In this document: in pieces, positions 8,166-17,145 of the stretch
How the letters are laid out: every line of letters starts with the position of its first letter
Position numbering within the stretch: the first letter of the stretch is position 1
Source: Nocardioides mangrovi
GTDB lineage: Bacteria; Actinomycetota; Actinomycetes; Propionibacteriales; Nocardioidaceae
Reading direction: 5' to 3'
Length of the DNA stretch: 64,000 bases
NCBI RefSeq assembly: GCF_020073815.1
Contig: NZ_JAIQZJ010000008.1
Span: 62,001-126,000, forward strand
The notes under the pieces: model-generated
What the model was told of the DNA's origin: nothing
The model's database searches: none
The model's input: only the letters and a program-made list of their open reading frames with translations
Program-made: the position numbers and the translations under genes

Positions 8166-9374
8166 ATGGACCTGCTCGACGACGCTCGCGGTCTCGCCGA
8201 CGACCTGGTGGAGCTCCGCCGCCGCCTGCACCGCGAGCCCGAGGTCGGCCTCGAGCTGCCGCGCACGCAGGCGGCGGTGCTCGACGCGATCGACGGCCTC
8301 GGGCTGGAGGTGACCACCGGCACGGGCGCCACCTCGGTCACCGCCGTGCTGCGCGGCGGCCGACGACCGGCCGAGGGCGCGCCGGTCGTGCTGCTGCGCG
8401 GCGACATGGACGCGCTGCCGATGGAGGAGAAGACCGGCCTCGGCTTCGCGGCGGTCAACGGCGCGATGCACGCGTGCGGTCACGACCTCCACACCGCGAG
8501 CCTGGTCGGGGCCGCCCGGCTGCTGCACCAGCACCGCGACCGGCTCCGCGGCGACGTCGTGCTCATGTTCCAGCCCGGCGAGGAGGGGTACGACGGGGCG
8601 GGCGTGATGGTCCGCGAGGGGGTCCTCGACGCCGCCGGCCGGCGCGCCGACGCGGCGTACGCCACCCACGTCTCGGCCGCCGAGGTCCCGCTGCACCGGG
8701 TGACCGGCCGGGCCGGCCCCTTGCTCGCGGCCTCCCACGGCCTGACGGTCACCGTCCGCGGCGTCGGCGCCCACGGCTCGACGCCGTTCCGCGGCCGGGA
8801 CCCGATCGTGGCCATGGCGGAGATGATCACCTCGCTCCAGGCGATGGTCACCCGCCGCTTCGACGTGTTCGACCCGGTCGTGCTCACCGTCGGCGTGGTG
8901 CACGCGGGCACGCGGCGCAACATCATCCCGGACACGGCGCAGTTCGAGGCGACCGTGCGCCGCTTCTCCGACGCCAACGAGGCGCGGCTGACCGAGGCGA
9001 TCCACGAGACGCTGCACGGCGTCGCGCGGGCGCACGGGGTGGAGGTCGAGATCGAGTACGTCGCGGGCTACCCGCTGACGGTCAACGACCCGGCCGAGGC
9101 CGCGTTCGCCGCCCGGGTCACCGAGGACCTGCTCGGCCCGGGGAGCTACGAGTCGCTGACCGAGCCGAGCACCGCCTCCGAGGACTTCTCGCGCGTGCTC
9201 GCCGAGGTGCCGGGGGCGATGATCTTCCTCGGCGCGACCCCCGCCGGGGCGGACCCGCAGGCGGCCCCGTCCAACCACGACCCCCGCGCGGTCTTCGACG
9301 AGGCCGCCCTGCCCGACGGTGCGGCGCTCCTCGCGACGCTCGCCCACGCCAAGCTGGAGGACCTCGCCCGATGA
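8166..9374 (+). CDS. M20-family metal-dependent amidohydrolase
   Basis: A 402-residue enzyme of the hippurate hydrolase/N-acyl-amino-acid amidohydrolase type (peptidase M20D). Visible metal and catalytic residues are ACGHDLHT near residue 102, PGEEG near residue 138, ATHVSA near residue 172 and the late SNHDPR. A dimerisation lid sits between them (VTVRGVGAHGSTPFRG). These enzymes cleave an acyl group from an amino acid or amine in the cytoplasm. ATG at 8154 is also in frame (four extra residues) but would coincide with the -10 box, so I prefer 8166. Its stop overlaps the next start by ATGA, forming an operon with the amidohydrolase_3 and RidA genes. Confidence 0.87.
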   Translation: MDLLDDARGLADDLVELRRRLHREPEVGLELPRTQAAVLDAIDGLGLEVTTGTGATSVTAVLRGGRRPAEGAPVVLLRGDMDALPMEEKTGLGFAAVNGAMHACGHDLHTASLVGAARLLHQHRDRLRGDVVLMFQPGEEGYDGAGVMVREGVLDAAGRRADAAYATHVSAAEVPLHRVTGRAGPLLAASHGLTVTVRGVGAHGSTPFRGRDPIVAMAEMITSLQAMVTRRFDVFDPVVLTVGVVHAGTRRNIIPDTAQFEATVRRFSDANEARLTEAIHETLHGVARAHGVEVEIEYVAGYPLTVNDPAEAAFAARVTEDLLGPGSYESLTEPSTASEDFSRVLAEVPGAMIFLGATPAGADPQAAPSNHDPRAVFDEAALPDGAALLATLAHAKLEDLAR

Positions 9375-10735
9375 CCGGCTCGCCGATCCCGCCCCCGTCG
9401 TACCGCGTCGTCGTCGGGCGGCTGCGCACGATGGACCCCGAGCGGCCGACCGCCGAGGCGATGGCGGTGCGCGACGACACGATCGTCGCCGTCGGCACTC
9501 GCGCCGAGGTGCTCGCCGCCTGTCCGGAGGGCACTCCCGTCGAGGACCTCGGCGAGACCTGCGTGCTGCCCGGCTTCATCGACACCCACCTGCACCTGCT
9601 GCGGGGCGGTCTCAAGGTCATCCACGACCTGGGGCCCGGCCCGCACGACGCGGACACGGTCGTCGCGAGCATGCGGGAGCTCGGCTTCGAGGCGGAGTGG
9701 GGTGAGGAGCCGCCGACGCTCGAGCAACGGGTCGAGGGGATGCGGGTCTTCCAGCCGGCGCTCCACGAGCTCGGCATCACCGCGGTGATCGACCCGGCCG
9801 CGACGCGCGACGAGCTGGCGGGCTACCAGGAGTGCTGGCGCCGCGACCTGCTCACCCTGCGGGTGGTCGCGATGCCGTACGTCGACGTCGGCCAGCCGGA
9901 GGGCAGCGGGGTCGACGACGCGATCGTGCGGCTGGAGAACGTCGGTCTCGGCACCGGGTTCGGCGACGACCGGCTGCGCGTCGGCGGCATCAAGGTCTAC
10001 CTCGACGGCGAGGGCATGAAGAGCCAGGCCCTGCTGCGCGACCCGTGGCCGGACACCGGGGAGCCGGGCGTCCAGCGGATCCCGACCGAGGCCTTCCAGC
10101 GGCTCCTCGACCACTGCGCGCGCAGTGGCTGGACGGTCGGGGTCCATGCGGTCGGCGGCCTCGCGGTCGAGCGGCTGCTCGAGTGCTACGCCGCCGCGGA
10201 CCGGGTCGCGTCGATCCGCGGCCGGCAGTGGCAGATCATCCACGGCTACCTGGAGACGGCGGCGGCCTCGATGAGGCGCGCGGCCGAGCTGGACGTGGTG
10301 ATGGCGGCGCAGCCGTCGATCATGCTCCGCAACGGTGCCGCGCTCGCCGAGCTGCTCGGCCCCTGGGCGGAGCGGATGTGCGCGCTGCGCTCCTGGCTCG
10401 ACGCCGGCGTCCGGGTCGCGCTCGGCTCCGACGGCCCCTACTTCCCCTTCGATCCCCGCGAGCTCATGTGGTCGGCCGTCACCCGACGGGTGCGCGACCG
10501 CGAGGAGCCGCTCGATCCCGCCGAGGCGATCACCGTCGAGGAGGCGCTGGCGGCGTACACCCGCGAGGCCGCGGTCGCCGCCTTCGCCGAGGGCCGGTAC
10601 GGCGTCCTCGCTCCTGGCCTGCTCGCCGACTGGGTGGCGCTCGACCGGGACCCGCTGACCATCGACCCGATGGAGCTGCGCGACCTGCGGGTGCTGCGCA
10701 CCGTGGTCGGCGGCGAGACGGTGTGGTCGGCGTGA
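9371..10735 (+). CDS. Amidohydrolase_3 (YtcJ-like) family protein
   Basis: A 454-residue TIM-barrel amidohydrolase. The N- and C-terminal beta-sandwich strands are recognisable (VVGRLRTMDPERPTAEAMAV; LLADWVALDRDPL). Metal ligands are visible as PGFIDTHLHLL near residue 72, GVHAVGGLA near residue 258, IHGYLE near residue 291 and LGSDGPYFP near residue 355. This subfamily cleaves C-N bonds of amides such as formamides and acyl-amines. Translationally coupled on both sides (ATGA upstream, GTGA downstream). Between an M20 deacylase and a RidA protein it probably removes another amide or imide group from the same substrate. Confidence 0.85.
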   Translation: MTGSPIPPPSYRVVVGRLRTMDPERPTAEAMAVRDDTIVAVGTRAEVLAACPEGTPVEDLGETCVLPGFIDTHLHLLRGGLKVIHDLGPGPHDADTVVASMRELGFEAEWGEEPPTLEQRVEGMRVFQPALHELGITAVIDPAATRDELAGYQECWRRDLLTLRVVAMPYVDVGQPEGSGVDDAIVRLENVGLGTGFGDDRLRVGGIKVYLDGEGMKSQALLRDPWPDTGEPGVQRIPTEAFQRLLDHCARSGWTVGVHAVGGLAVERLLECYAAADRVASIRGRQWQIIHGYLETAAASMRRAAELDVVMAAQPSIMLRNGAALAELLGPWAERMCALRSWLDAGVRVALGSDGPYFPFDPRELMWSAVTRRVRDREEPLDPAEAITVEEALAAYTREAAVAAFAEGRYGVLAPGLLADWVALDRDPLTIDPMELRDLRVLRTVVGGETVWSA

Positions 10736-11223
10736 GCACCGCCGAGCAGCGCGTGACGGAGCTGGGGCTGGTGATCCCCGACTACGCCGACCCGCCGTAC
10801 GGCGGCCGCTTCGGCACGGTCAAGGCGTTCCACCGGGTGGGGAGCCTGGTCTTCCTCGGCGGCATGACCGCCGAGTCGCGCGACGGTGTCGTGCTGCACC
10901 CGGGCCACCTCGGCGCGGACGTGTCGGTCGAGCAGGGGTGCGAGGCCGCCCGGCGGGCGGCGACCAACGTGCTCGGCATGCTGCGGCTCGCCGTCGGCTC
11001 GCTCGACGAGGTCGCCGGGCTCGTCCAGCTGCTCTGCCACGTCGCCGCGACGTCCGACTTCGACGCGCACCACCTCGTCGGCCAGGCCGCGAGCGACGTC
11101 TTCGTCGACGTCTTCGGACCCGCCGGCGTCGCCACCCGCGCGACCGTCGGCGTCCCCAGCCTGGCCGGCCGGAACTGCGTCGAGCTCGTGGTCACGGCCG
11201 AGGCAGCGTCTCCAGCCAGCTGA
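10732..11223 (+). CDS. RidA/YjgF family protein
   Basis: A 163-residue single-domain protein of the RidA superfamily. It has the early GSLVFLGGMTA strand, a central helix with AARRAATNVLGMLRL, and the C-terminal strand with ATRATVGVPSL, where the conserved Arg that binds the substrate carboxylate is expected. RidA proteins deaminate reactive enamines/imines; members inside catabolic clusters (for example in pyrimidine or aminomuconate breakdown) hydrolyse amino-acrylate-like intermediates. Starts at GTG overlapping the upstream stop. The 3' end overlaps the converging isochorismatase gene by 32 nt. Confidence 0.88.
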   Translation: MSTAEQRVTELGLVIPDYADPPYGGRFGTVKAFHRVGSLVFLGGMTAESRDGVVLHPGHLGADVSVEQGCEAARRAATNVLGMLRLAVGSLDEVAGLVQLLCHVAATSDFDAHHLVGQAASDVFVDVFGPAGVATRATVGVPSLAGRNCVELVVTAEAASPAS

Positions 11224-11815
11224 AGACGTCGTCGGCGGTGACCAGGGCGTCGCGCTGGAGGTAGGCGATCGCCGTGAGGGCCGCGTCGTGGGCCTCCTGG
11301 CTGGACCCGCCGATGCAGTCGGTGAGCACCCGCACCCGGTAGTCGTGCTGGTGGGCGTCGACCGCCGTGTAGTGGATGCAGACGTCGGTGAGCCCGCCGA
11401 TCAGCAGCACGGTCTCGGCGCGGTAGGCCTTGAGCACGATCTCGAGCTCGGTGCCGAAGAAGGCGGAGTAGCGGCGCTTCCGGATCAGGAACTCCTCCGG
11501 CAGCGGCCGCACCCAGGGCGCGAGCTCGGTCTCGGGCCAGCCCTCGACGCAGTGCGGGCCCTCGGCGCCGTCCAGCTCGCGGCCGATGTCGACCAGCGAG
11601 GGCTTGTGCACCTCCTGGATGAAGACGACCGGGACGCCGTGCGCGCGGCACTCCTCGATCAGCCGTTCCACCCGGCCCGCCCGCTCGGCGCGGCCACCCA
11701 TGGTCGGGATCTCGGAGCGGGACTCGTCGCTCGGGACGTCCCCGCCCTGGATGTCGACGACGATCAGGACGGCGGTGCCGACGACCGCGGGGGCCCCGGC
11801 CGGAGTGCTGGTCAT
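11192..11815 (-). CDS. Isochorismatase-family amidohydrolase (catalytic triad present)
   Basis: A 207-residue cysteine hydrolase of the isochorismatase/N-carbamoylsarcosine amidase fold. The triad is intact: Asp in VVDIQGG near residue 20, Lys in RKRRYSAFFGT, and Cys146 in GLTDVCIHYT. Members cleave carbamoyl or amide groups, releasing ammonia. It is closely similar by eye to the protein at 18726-19313 (shared IQEVHKP, GRELDG, RKRRYS, VLLIGG-type stretches). ATG at 11815 is 7 nt after the box TATCAT (11828-11823), a leaderless start; upstream in-frame ATGs lack any ribosome site. Converges on the RidA gene with 32 nt of overlap. Confidence 0.87.
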   Translation of the reverse strand: MTSTPAGAPAVVGTAVLIVVDIQGGDVPSDESRSEIPTMGGRAERAGRVERLIEECRAHGVPVVFIQEVHKPSLVDIGRELDGAEGPHCVEGWPETELAPWVRPLPEEFLIRKRRYSAFFGTELEIVLKAYRAETVLLIGGLTDVCIHYTAVDAHQHDYRVRVLTDCIGGSSQEAHDAALTAIAYLQRDALVTADDVFSWLETLPRP

Positions 11816-11822
11816 GGACCGC

Positions 11823-11864
11823 ATGATAGACCTGTGGATGCGAAGCCTTTGACTTTGGATCCAC
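11823..11864 (-). promoter_or_regulatory. Leaderless promoter with GntR-type operator (O4)
   Basis: TTTGGATCCAC at 11854-11864 is an 8-of-10 or better match to the island palindrome. A half-like GTGGATGC lies at 11834-11841. The minus-strand -10 box TATCAT (11828-11823) is 7 nt from the ATG at 11815. Together they form the promoter of the isochorismatase gene. Confidence 0.55.
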
Positions 11865-11920
11865 TTGTTACAAGCAGATGACGTTTCGGTGGCGCCCGCC
11901 GGATGTGATCCCAAGCGGCC

Positions 11921-11934
11921 TAGATTGGATCCAC
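11921..11934 (+). promoter_or_regulatory. GntR-type operator (O5) before the PTE/ABC/isochorismatase operon
   Basis: ATTGGATCCAC at 11924-11934 overlaps a -10 candidate TAGATT (11921-11926). Transcription would start near 11933, and the first gene begins at 11960 after GAAGGA (11949-11954). The palindrome would therefore block polymerase at the promoter of the operon running to 19313. Confidence 0.6.
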
Positions 11935-11959
11935 GCTCGTCGACCGCCGAAGGACGTCA

Positions 11960-12976
11960 ATGCCGATCCACACCGTGCTGGGCCCGATCGCCCCGGAGGA
12001 CCTGGGGCCGACGTCCATGCACGAGCACCTCCTCAGCGACCTGCGGATCTGGGCCAAGCCGCCGGTCGAGCCGCCGCCGCCCGGGCCGATCGGGCCCGAG
12101 ACGATGGGCTACCTGCGCTGGAACGCGCTCGCCGTCCCCGAGAACCTCGTGCTCGACGACCCCGACGTCGCCGTGGCCGAGCTCGCCGACGCGCGGGCAG
12201 CGGGTGCGAGCGCCGTCGTCGACCTGACGCTGCCGGGCATGGGTCGCCGGCTCGAGGAGCTCCCGGAGATCTCGCGCCGCAGCGGCGTGCACGTCTGCGT
12301 CGGCACCGGTTGGTACGTCGAGGAGACGATGCCCACCGACATCCGGACCGCCGAGGTCGACGCGATCGCCGAGGGACTGGTCCGTGACCTCACCGAGGGC
12401 ATCGACGGCACCGGCATCCTCCCCGCGCTGCTCGGCGAGATCGGGACCAGTCATCCCGTCACCGACGCGGAGTGGCGGGTGCTGCGGGCCTGCGGGATCG
12501 CCGCCGCCGAGACCGGCGCCGCGGTGTCGGTGCACTGCTCCTTCCGCGGCCAGGTCGGCCTCGACGCCCTCGACGTGCTCGAGAAGGAGGGCGTCGCACC
12601 GGACCGGGTGATCGTCGGCCACCTCGACGAGCGCTTCGACCCCGACTACCACGCGGAGGTCGCCCGCCGCGGCGCCGTCCTCGCCTACGACACGTTCGGC
12701 TCGGACTTCCTCTACGGCGACCCCTCGCTGCGCAACCCGACCGACCCCGAGCGCTTCGCGATGGTCGCCTGGCTGATCGAGCAGGGATACGCCGGCCAGC
12801 TCGTCGTCGGCGCCGACGTCTGGAGCCAGACCAACCTCAAGCGCAACGGCGGGAACGGCTACGACCACCTCTTCCGCCGCATCCTCCCCGGACTCCTCCG
12901 CCTGGCCGACAACGACGTCGAGCTGCTCCACACCATCGCCGTCGGCAACCCCCGCCGGCTCCTCGACCGTCCCTGA
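11960..12976 (+). CDS. Phosphotriesterase-family metal hydrolase
   Basis: A 338-residue TIM-barrel protein of the phosphotriesterase/lactonase-like group. Metal residues visible: MHEHLL near residue 19, LGEIGT near residue 150 (Glu where true phosphotriesterases carry a carboxylated Lys, as in PTE-homology proteins), VHCSF near residue 188, VGHLDE near residue 217 and VGADVW near residue 280. Such enzymes usually hydrolyse lactones or esters. ATG at 11960 with GAAGGA 5 nt upstream. First gene of an operon continuing through an ABC importer and two isochorismatase-family genes. The partial paralogue at 1-366 shows the island carries two. Confidence 0.87.
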   Translation: MPIHTVLGPIAPEDLGPTSMHEHLLSDLRIWAKPPVEPPPPGPIGPETMGYLRWNALAVPENLVLDDPDVAVAELADARAAGASAVVDLTLPGMGRRLEELPEISRRSGVHVCVGTGWYVEETMPTDIRTAEVDAIAEGLVRDLTEGIDGTGILPALLGEIGTSHPVTDAEWRVLRACGIAAAETGAAVSVHCSFRGQVGLDALDVLEKEGVAPDRVIVGHLDERFDPDYHAEVARRGAVLAYDTFGSDFLYGDPSLRNPTDPERFAMVAWLIEQGYAGQLVVGADVWSQTNLKRNGGNGYDHLFRRILPGLLRLADNDVELLHTIAVGNPRRLLDRP

Positions 12977-12996
12977 TCCACCCGAAAGGCCGAACC

Positions 12997-14574
12997 GTGT
13001 CCCTGCGTCCTCTCGCCCTCTCCGCCTCGGCGGTCGCGCTGCTGACCGCCCTGACCGCCTGCTCCGGTGGCGCCACGCCCGGCGCCGACGCCGACACCCC
13101 GTCCTCGGGGAGCGCCACCCTCAAGGTCGCGTTCCTCGGCGGCATCTCGACGCCCGACCCGGACACGGCGTACGACGGGCCCGAGCTCAACCTCGTCAAC
13201 AGCGCCTACGAGGGCCTGCTCGCCTACAAGCCGGGCCAGGCCGACCCCGAGCTCGAGGGGGTGCTCGCCACGGACTGGTCGGCCAACGACGACAACACCG
13301 TCTTCACGTTCACCCTGCGCGACGGCGTGACCTTCCACGACGGCACGCCCTTCACCTCCGCCGCGGTCGCGGCCTCCTTCCAGCGGCGCACCGACGTCGG
13401 CGAGGGGCCGTCGTACATGGTCGCGGGCGTCAAGAAGGTGGCCACGCCCTCGGACGACGAGGTGGTGATCACGCTGAAGTACCCGAACAGCTCCTTCCTG
13501 GCACTGCTCGCCTCGCCGTTCGGGCCGAAGATGATCAGCCCGACCGCGCTGAAGGAGCACCCGGTCAGCGACCAGGGCACCGACTGGTTCGACAGCCACG
13601 ACGCGGGTACCGGCCCCTACACCTACGGTGACTTCCACGAGGGCGTCTCCTACGAGCTCGATGCCTACGACGACTACTGGGGCACGAAGCCGGGCTACTC
13701 CGAGATCGACTTCCCGGTCGTCGCCGACATGTCCACCGTCCAGCTCCAGATGAAGAGCGGCGACCTCGACGCGGTGATCGGCTACGCCGACGACACGACG
13801 TACGACGACTTCACCCAGGACTCCGACCTCGCGACGTACGCCTTCTCGAGCATGCAGACGCCGACGATGTTCGTGAACCCGCAGAGCGCGGCGCTCGGCG
13901 ACGACGCGACCCGCAAGGCGTTCGTCTCGGGCATCGACTTCGCCGACCTGGCCACCTCGTCGCTGGGCAGCACCGCGGAGCCGACGACCGAGGTCTTCCC
14001 GAAGAACCTGCTGCCCTCGGACGTGGACCAGCAGGTGATCCAGTACGACTCGGGGGCGCTCGCCTCGCTGGCGGACGGTGCGTTGTCCGGCAAGACGATC
14101 ACCATCGGCTACCCGGCGTCGAGCCCGTCGGGCAAGTCGTTGAGCGACCACCTCGCGGCCACCCTCAACGGCGCCGGGATCGACGCCAAGAGCGTCAGCT
14201 TCGGCTCCGGCACCTACTACTCCGCGCTCGCCAAGGGCGCCGACGCCCCGGACATCACCTTCTTCTCCGGCTTCCCCGACACCGCGCACCCCGACTCGTG
14301 GGGCTACGTCTTCTACACCCCGGACGGCGGCCTCGACCTCTTCGGCGCCGAGGTGCCCGAGGCGACCAAGCTGCTCGGCGAGGCGGTCGAGGACGACGAC
14401 ATCGCGAAGTACGGTCAGGCGGCCGAGCTCGTGAGCGAGTCGGCGTACTGGTACTCGGTCGCGACCAGCCTCGGCACGGTCGTGACGCAGAAGGACGTCG
14501 GCGGCGTCGAGGACTCCTGGAACCCGGTCATCACCGGGGTCCTCGACCTCGACCTGCTGCACCCCGAGTCGTGA
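12997..14574 (+). CDS. Lipoprotein substrate-binding protein, second oligopeptide-type ABC importer
   Basis: A 525-residue family-5 solute-binding protein with a lipoprotein signal (lipobox LTAC near residue 22) and a Ser/Gly/Asp-rich linker. Core family features include NSAYEGLLAYKPG near residue 70, FTLRDGVTFHDGTPF near residue 107 and a conserved YDDYWG segment. GTG start after GAAAGG. It lies 20 nt after the PTE gene and overlaps the ATPase gene by 4 nt. Sequence similarity to the first importer's binding protein is limited to family motifs, so the two importers probably take up different molecules or a compound and its breakdown product. Confidence 0.88.
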   Translation: MSLRPLALSASAVALLTALTACSGGATPGADADTPSSGSATLKVAFLGGISTPDPDTAYDGPELNLVNSAYEGLLAYKPGQADPELEGVLATDWSANDDNTVFTFTLRDGVTFHDGTPFTSAAVAASFQRRTDVGEGPSYMVAGVKKVATPSDDEVVITLKYPNSSFLALLASPFGPKMISPTALKEHPVSDQGTDWFDSHDAGTGPYTYGDFHEGVSYELDAYDDYWGTKPGYSEIDFPVVADMSTVQLQMKSGDLDAVIGYADDTTYDDFTQDSDLATYAFSSMQTPTMFVNPQSAALGDDATRKAFVSGIDFADLATSSLGSTAEPTTEVFPKNLLPSDVDQQVIQYDSGALASLADGALSGKTITIGYPASSPSGKSLSDHLAATLNGAGIDAKSVSFGSGTYYSALAKGADAPDITFFSGFPDTAHPDSWGYVFYTPDGGLDLFGAEVPEATKLLGEAVEDDDIAKYGQAAELVSESAYWYSVATSLGTVVTQKDVGGVEDSWNPVITGVLDLDLLHPES

Positions 14575-16250
14575 CCCGGACGGACCGGCCGGCCCTGCGC
14601 GTCGACGGCCTCACCGTCCGCTACCTGACCAAGGGCGGTCCGGTCGTGGCGGCCGCCGACGTCGACCTGCGCGTCGCCCCCGGCCAGTGCCTCGGCCTGG
14701 TCGGCGAGTCCGGCTCGGGCAAGAGCACCCTGGGCCTCGCGGTCCAGGGGCTCCTGACCCGCGAGGAGCAGGTCGCGACCGAGGGCGTCGTGGCGATCGC
14801 CGACCGGGAGCTCGACCCCGGCGATGAGCGCGGATGGGGCCAGGTGCGCGGGCACCTCGTCACCACCGTGTTCCAGGACCCCATGGCCTCCCTCGACCCG
14901 ACGATGACGGTCGGGCGGATGCTCACCTGGGTCACCCGCGACAAGCAGGAGAGCCTCCGGTGGCTGGAGGAGGTGGAGATCCGGGAGCCGAAGGTGGTGC
15001 TGCGCTCCTACCCCCATCAGCTCTCCGGCGGCATGCGGCAGCGGGTCATGATCGCGATGGCGCTGGCCCGCAGGCCCGCGGTGCTGGTCGCGGACGAGCC
15101 GACCACGGCGCTCGACGTCAGCGTGCAGGCCCAGATCCTCTCCCTGCTGCGCCGCGAGCAGGACCGGCTGGGCTGCGGCCTGCTCTTCGTCACCCACGAC
15201 CTCGGCGTGGCGCGCACGATGTGCGACGACGTCGCCGTCATGCGGCACGGCCGGATCGTCGAGCGTGGCCCGTCGGCCCAGGTCTTCGACGCGCCGCAGG
15301 ACGAGTACAGCCGCCGCCTCGTCGCGTCGCGGCTCACGCTCGACACCGACCGGGCCCGCCCCGTCGGACCGCCCGAGCCGACGGTCGTCGCGTCGATGTC
15401 CGAGGGCCTCGCGCAGCCGGAGCCCGAGAGCCTGACCCGTCGCTGGAGCGCCGGCGAGCTCACCTGGGCCTCCTTCGCGGCACCCGAGCCCGAACGTCGA
15501 CGACCACCGGCGCTCGAGCTGGTGGCCGTGACGAAGAGCTTCCGGACCGGCGGCCTGCTCGGCTCGCGCGAGAAGCAGGTGCTGCACGGCATCGACCTGA
15601 CCGTCGAGCCGCGGCAGAGCGTCGCCCTGGTCGGCGAGAGCGGGTCGGGCAAGTCCACGATCCTCCGCATCGCCGCCGGGCTCGAGCAGGCCGACGGCGG
15701 GGACGTCGTGATCGACGACCGCGGCGGTGCCGGGGTGCAGGTGGTGCCGCAGGACGCGGGCGCCTCGCTCACCCCCTGGCGCACGGTCGAGCAGCTGCTC
15801 CTGGAGCGGCTCGGCAACACCCCCGAAGGCACCGGTCTCACGGATGCGGAGCGGTCGGCCCGCATCCGGCTCGCCCTCGAGCGCGTCGCCCTCGACCCCG
15901 ACCAGGTGCTCCGGCGCAAGGCCGGTCAGCTGTCCGGCGGCCAGCGCCAACGGGTGGCGATCGCCCGCGCCGTCGTCGTCCCGCCTGCGCTGCTGCTCTG
16001 CGACGAGCCCACCAGCGCCCTGGACGTGTCGGTCGCGTGCACCGTCCTCAACCTCCTCAACCTGCTGCGCCAGCAGCTCGGCCTCTCGATCCTCTTCGTC
16101 ACCCACGACCTGGCGGCCGCGCGGGTGATCGCCGACCGGGTCGACGTGATCAGCGACGGCCGGATCGTCGAGCGGGTGGACGCCGGCGACCTCTCCGACT
16201 CCATGACCAGTGCCTACGGCAGGAGGTTGCTCGATGCCGTCCTCCCCTGA
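14571..16250 (+). CDS. Fused twin ABC ATPase (DppD-DppF)
   Basis: A 559-residue protein with two complete ATPase domains. Domain 1: Walker A GESGSGKST near residue 45, LSGGMRQR, Walker B LVADEPTTALD, THDLG. Domain 2: Walker A GESGSGKST near residue 354, LSGGQRQR, Walker B LLCDEPTSALD, THDLA. The linker around residues 270-310 is Pro/Glu-rich. It should power the permeases encoded just downstream. GTG start overlaps the binding-protein stop; the 3' end overlaps the next gene by 17 nt. DppD-DppF fusions are common in actinobacteria, unlike the DppC-DppD fusion of the first importer. Confidence 0.88.
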   Translation: MTRTDRPALRVDGLTVRYLTKGGPVVAAADVDLRVAPGQCLGLVGESGSGKSTLGLAVQGLLTREEQVATEGVVAIADRELDPGDERGWGQVRGHLVTTVFQDPMASLDPTMTVGRMLTWVTRDKQESLRWLEEVEIREPKVVLRSYPHQLSGGMRQRVMIAMALARRPAVLVADEPTTALDVSVQAQILSLLRREQDRLGCGLLFVTHDLGVARTMCDDVAVMRHGRIVERGPSAQVFDAPQDEYSRRLVASRLTLDTDRARPVGPPEPTVVASMSEGLAQPEPESLTRRWSAGELTWASFAAPEPERRRPPALELVAVTKSFRTGGLLGSREKQVLHGIDLTVEPRQSVALVGESGSGKSTILRIAAGLEQADGGDVVIDDRGGAGVQVVPQDAGASLTPWRTVEQLLLERLGNTPEGTGLTDAERSARIRLALERVALDPDQVLRRKAGQLSGGQRQRVAIARAVVVPPALLLCDEPTSALDVSVACTVLNLLNLLRQQLGLSILFVTHDLAAARVIADRVDVISDGRIVERVDAGDLSDSMTSAYGRRLLDAVLP

Positions 16251-17145
16251 CGCGACGACGGTGCCCGCACCCACGGCGGCCGCGCCGGCGCGCCGGCGGA
16301 TGCTGCCGCTCCCGAGCCGGCCCGGTCGACGTGGGCACGAAGCGCGCCCGGTCGGGGCGGTCGTCGCGCTGACCCTGCTCGGGGTCGTCGTCCTGGTCGC
16401 CCTGCTGGGTCCGGCCCTCTCGCCGTACAGCTCGATCACGGTCTCCGGTCCACCCGACCTGGCGCCCTTCAGCGCCGGCCACTGGCTGGGCACCGACCAC
16501 CTCGGGTTCGACATCGCCACGCGGGTGGTGGAGGGCGCGCGGACCAGCCTGTACGCCGCCTGCGTCGTCACCCTGGGCAGTGCGGTGTTCGGCCTGGCGC
16601 TCGGCACCCTGGCCGGGATGGCCGGCGGGTGGGTCGACCAGGTGCTGATGCGACTCACCGACCTCTTCCTCGCCTTCCCGGCGACCATCGTCGCGATGGC
16701 GGTCGCCATGGGCCTCGGCCCCAGCCTGAGCAGCTCGATGATCGGCATCGCGGTGATCTGGTGGCCGCTCTACGCGCGGCTGACCCGCGGCGAGGTGCGC
16801 CGGGTCGCCAGCAGCCCGCACGTCGAGGCCGCCCGGCTCAGCGGCACCCGCGGCCTCACGCTCGTGCGGCGCCACGTCGTCCCGTCCGTGCTGCCGACGG
16901 TCGTGGTCACCGCGAGCATGGACATCGGCGGGGTCATCGCGATGCTCGCCGGCCTCGCCTTCATCGGGCTGGGGTCCCCGGAGCCGGCGCCCGAGCTGGG
17001 GCTGATGGCCTCCTCCGGCATGCAGTACATCCTCGGCTCCTGGTGGATCGCGGTCATCCCGGGCATCGCGGTGGGGCTGCTCTCGCTGCTCTTCACCTAC
17101 ACCGGCGACGCGCTGCGCAGCCTGCTGCGTGGAACGGGGGCCTGA
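16234..17145 (+). CDS. ABC importer permease, DppC type
   Basis: A 303-residue membrane permease. After an Ala/Pro/Arg-rich N-terminus comes the first helix (VGAVVALTLLGVVVL), then the DppC signature HWLGTDHLGFDI near residue 85. Five more helices follow, with an EAA-type loop near SSPHVEAARLSG and the late FIGLGSPEPAPELG. ATG 16234 is preceded by AGGAGG (16221-16226) that lies inside the ATPase gene, explaining the 17-nt overlap. Overlaps the next permease by one base (TGATG). Partner of the DppB-type permease downstream. Confidence 0.87.
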   Translation: MPSSPDATTVPAPTAAAPARRRMLPLPSRPGRRGHEARPVGAVVALTLLGVVVLVALLGPALSPYSSITVSGPPDLAPFSAGHWLGTDHLGFDIATRVVEGARTSLYAACVVTLGSAVFGLALGTLAGMAGGWVDQVLMRLTDLFLAFPATIVAMAVAMGLGPSLSSSMIGIAVIWWPLYARLTRGEVRRVASSPHVEAARLSGTRGLTLVRRHVVPSVLPTVVVTASMDIGGVIAMLAGLAFIGLGSPEPAPELGLMASSGMQYILGSWWIAVIPGIAVGLLSLLFTYTGDALRSLLRGTGA

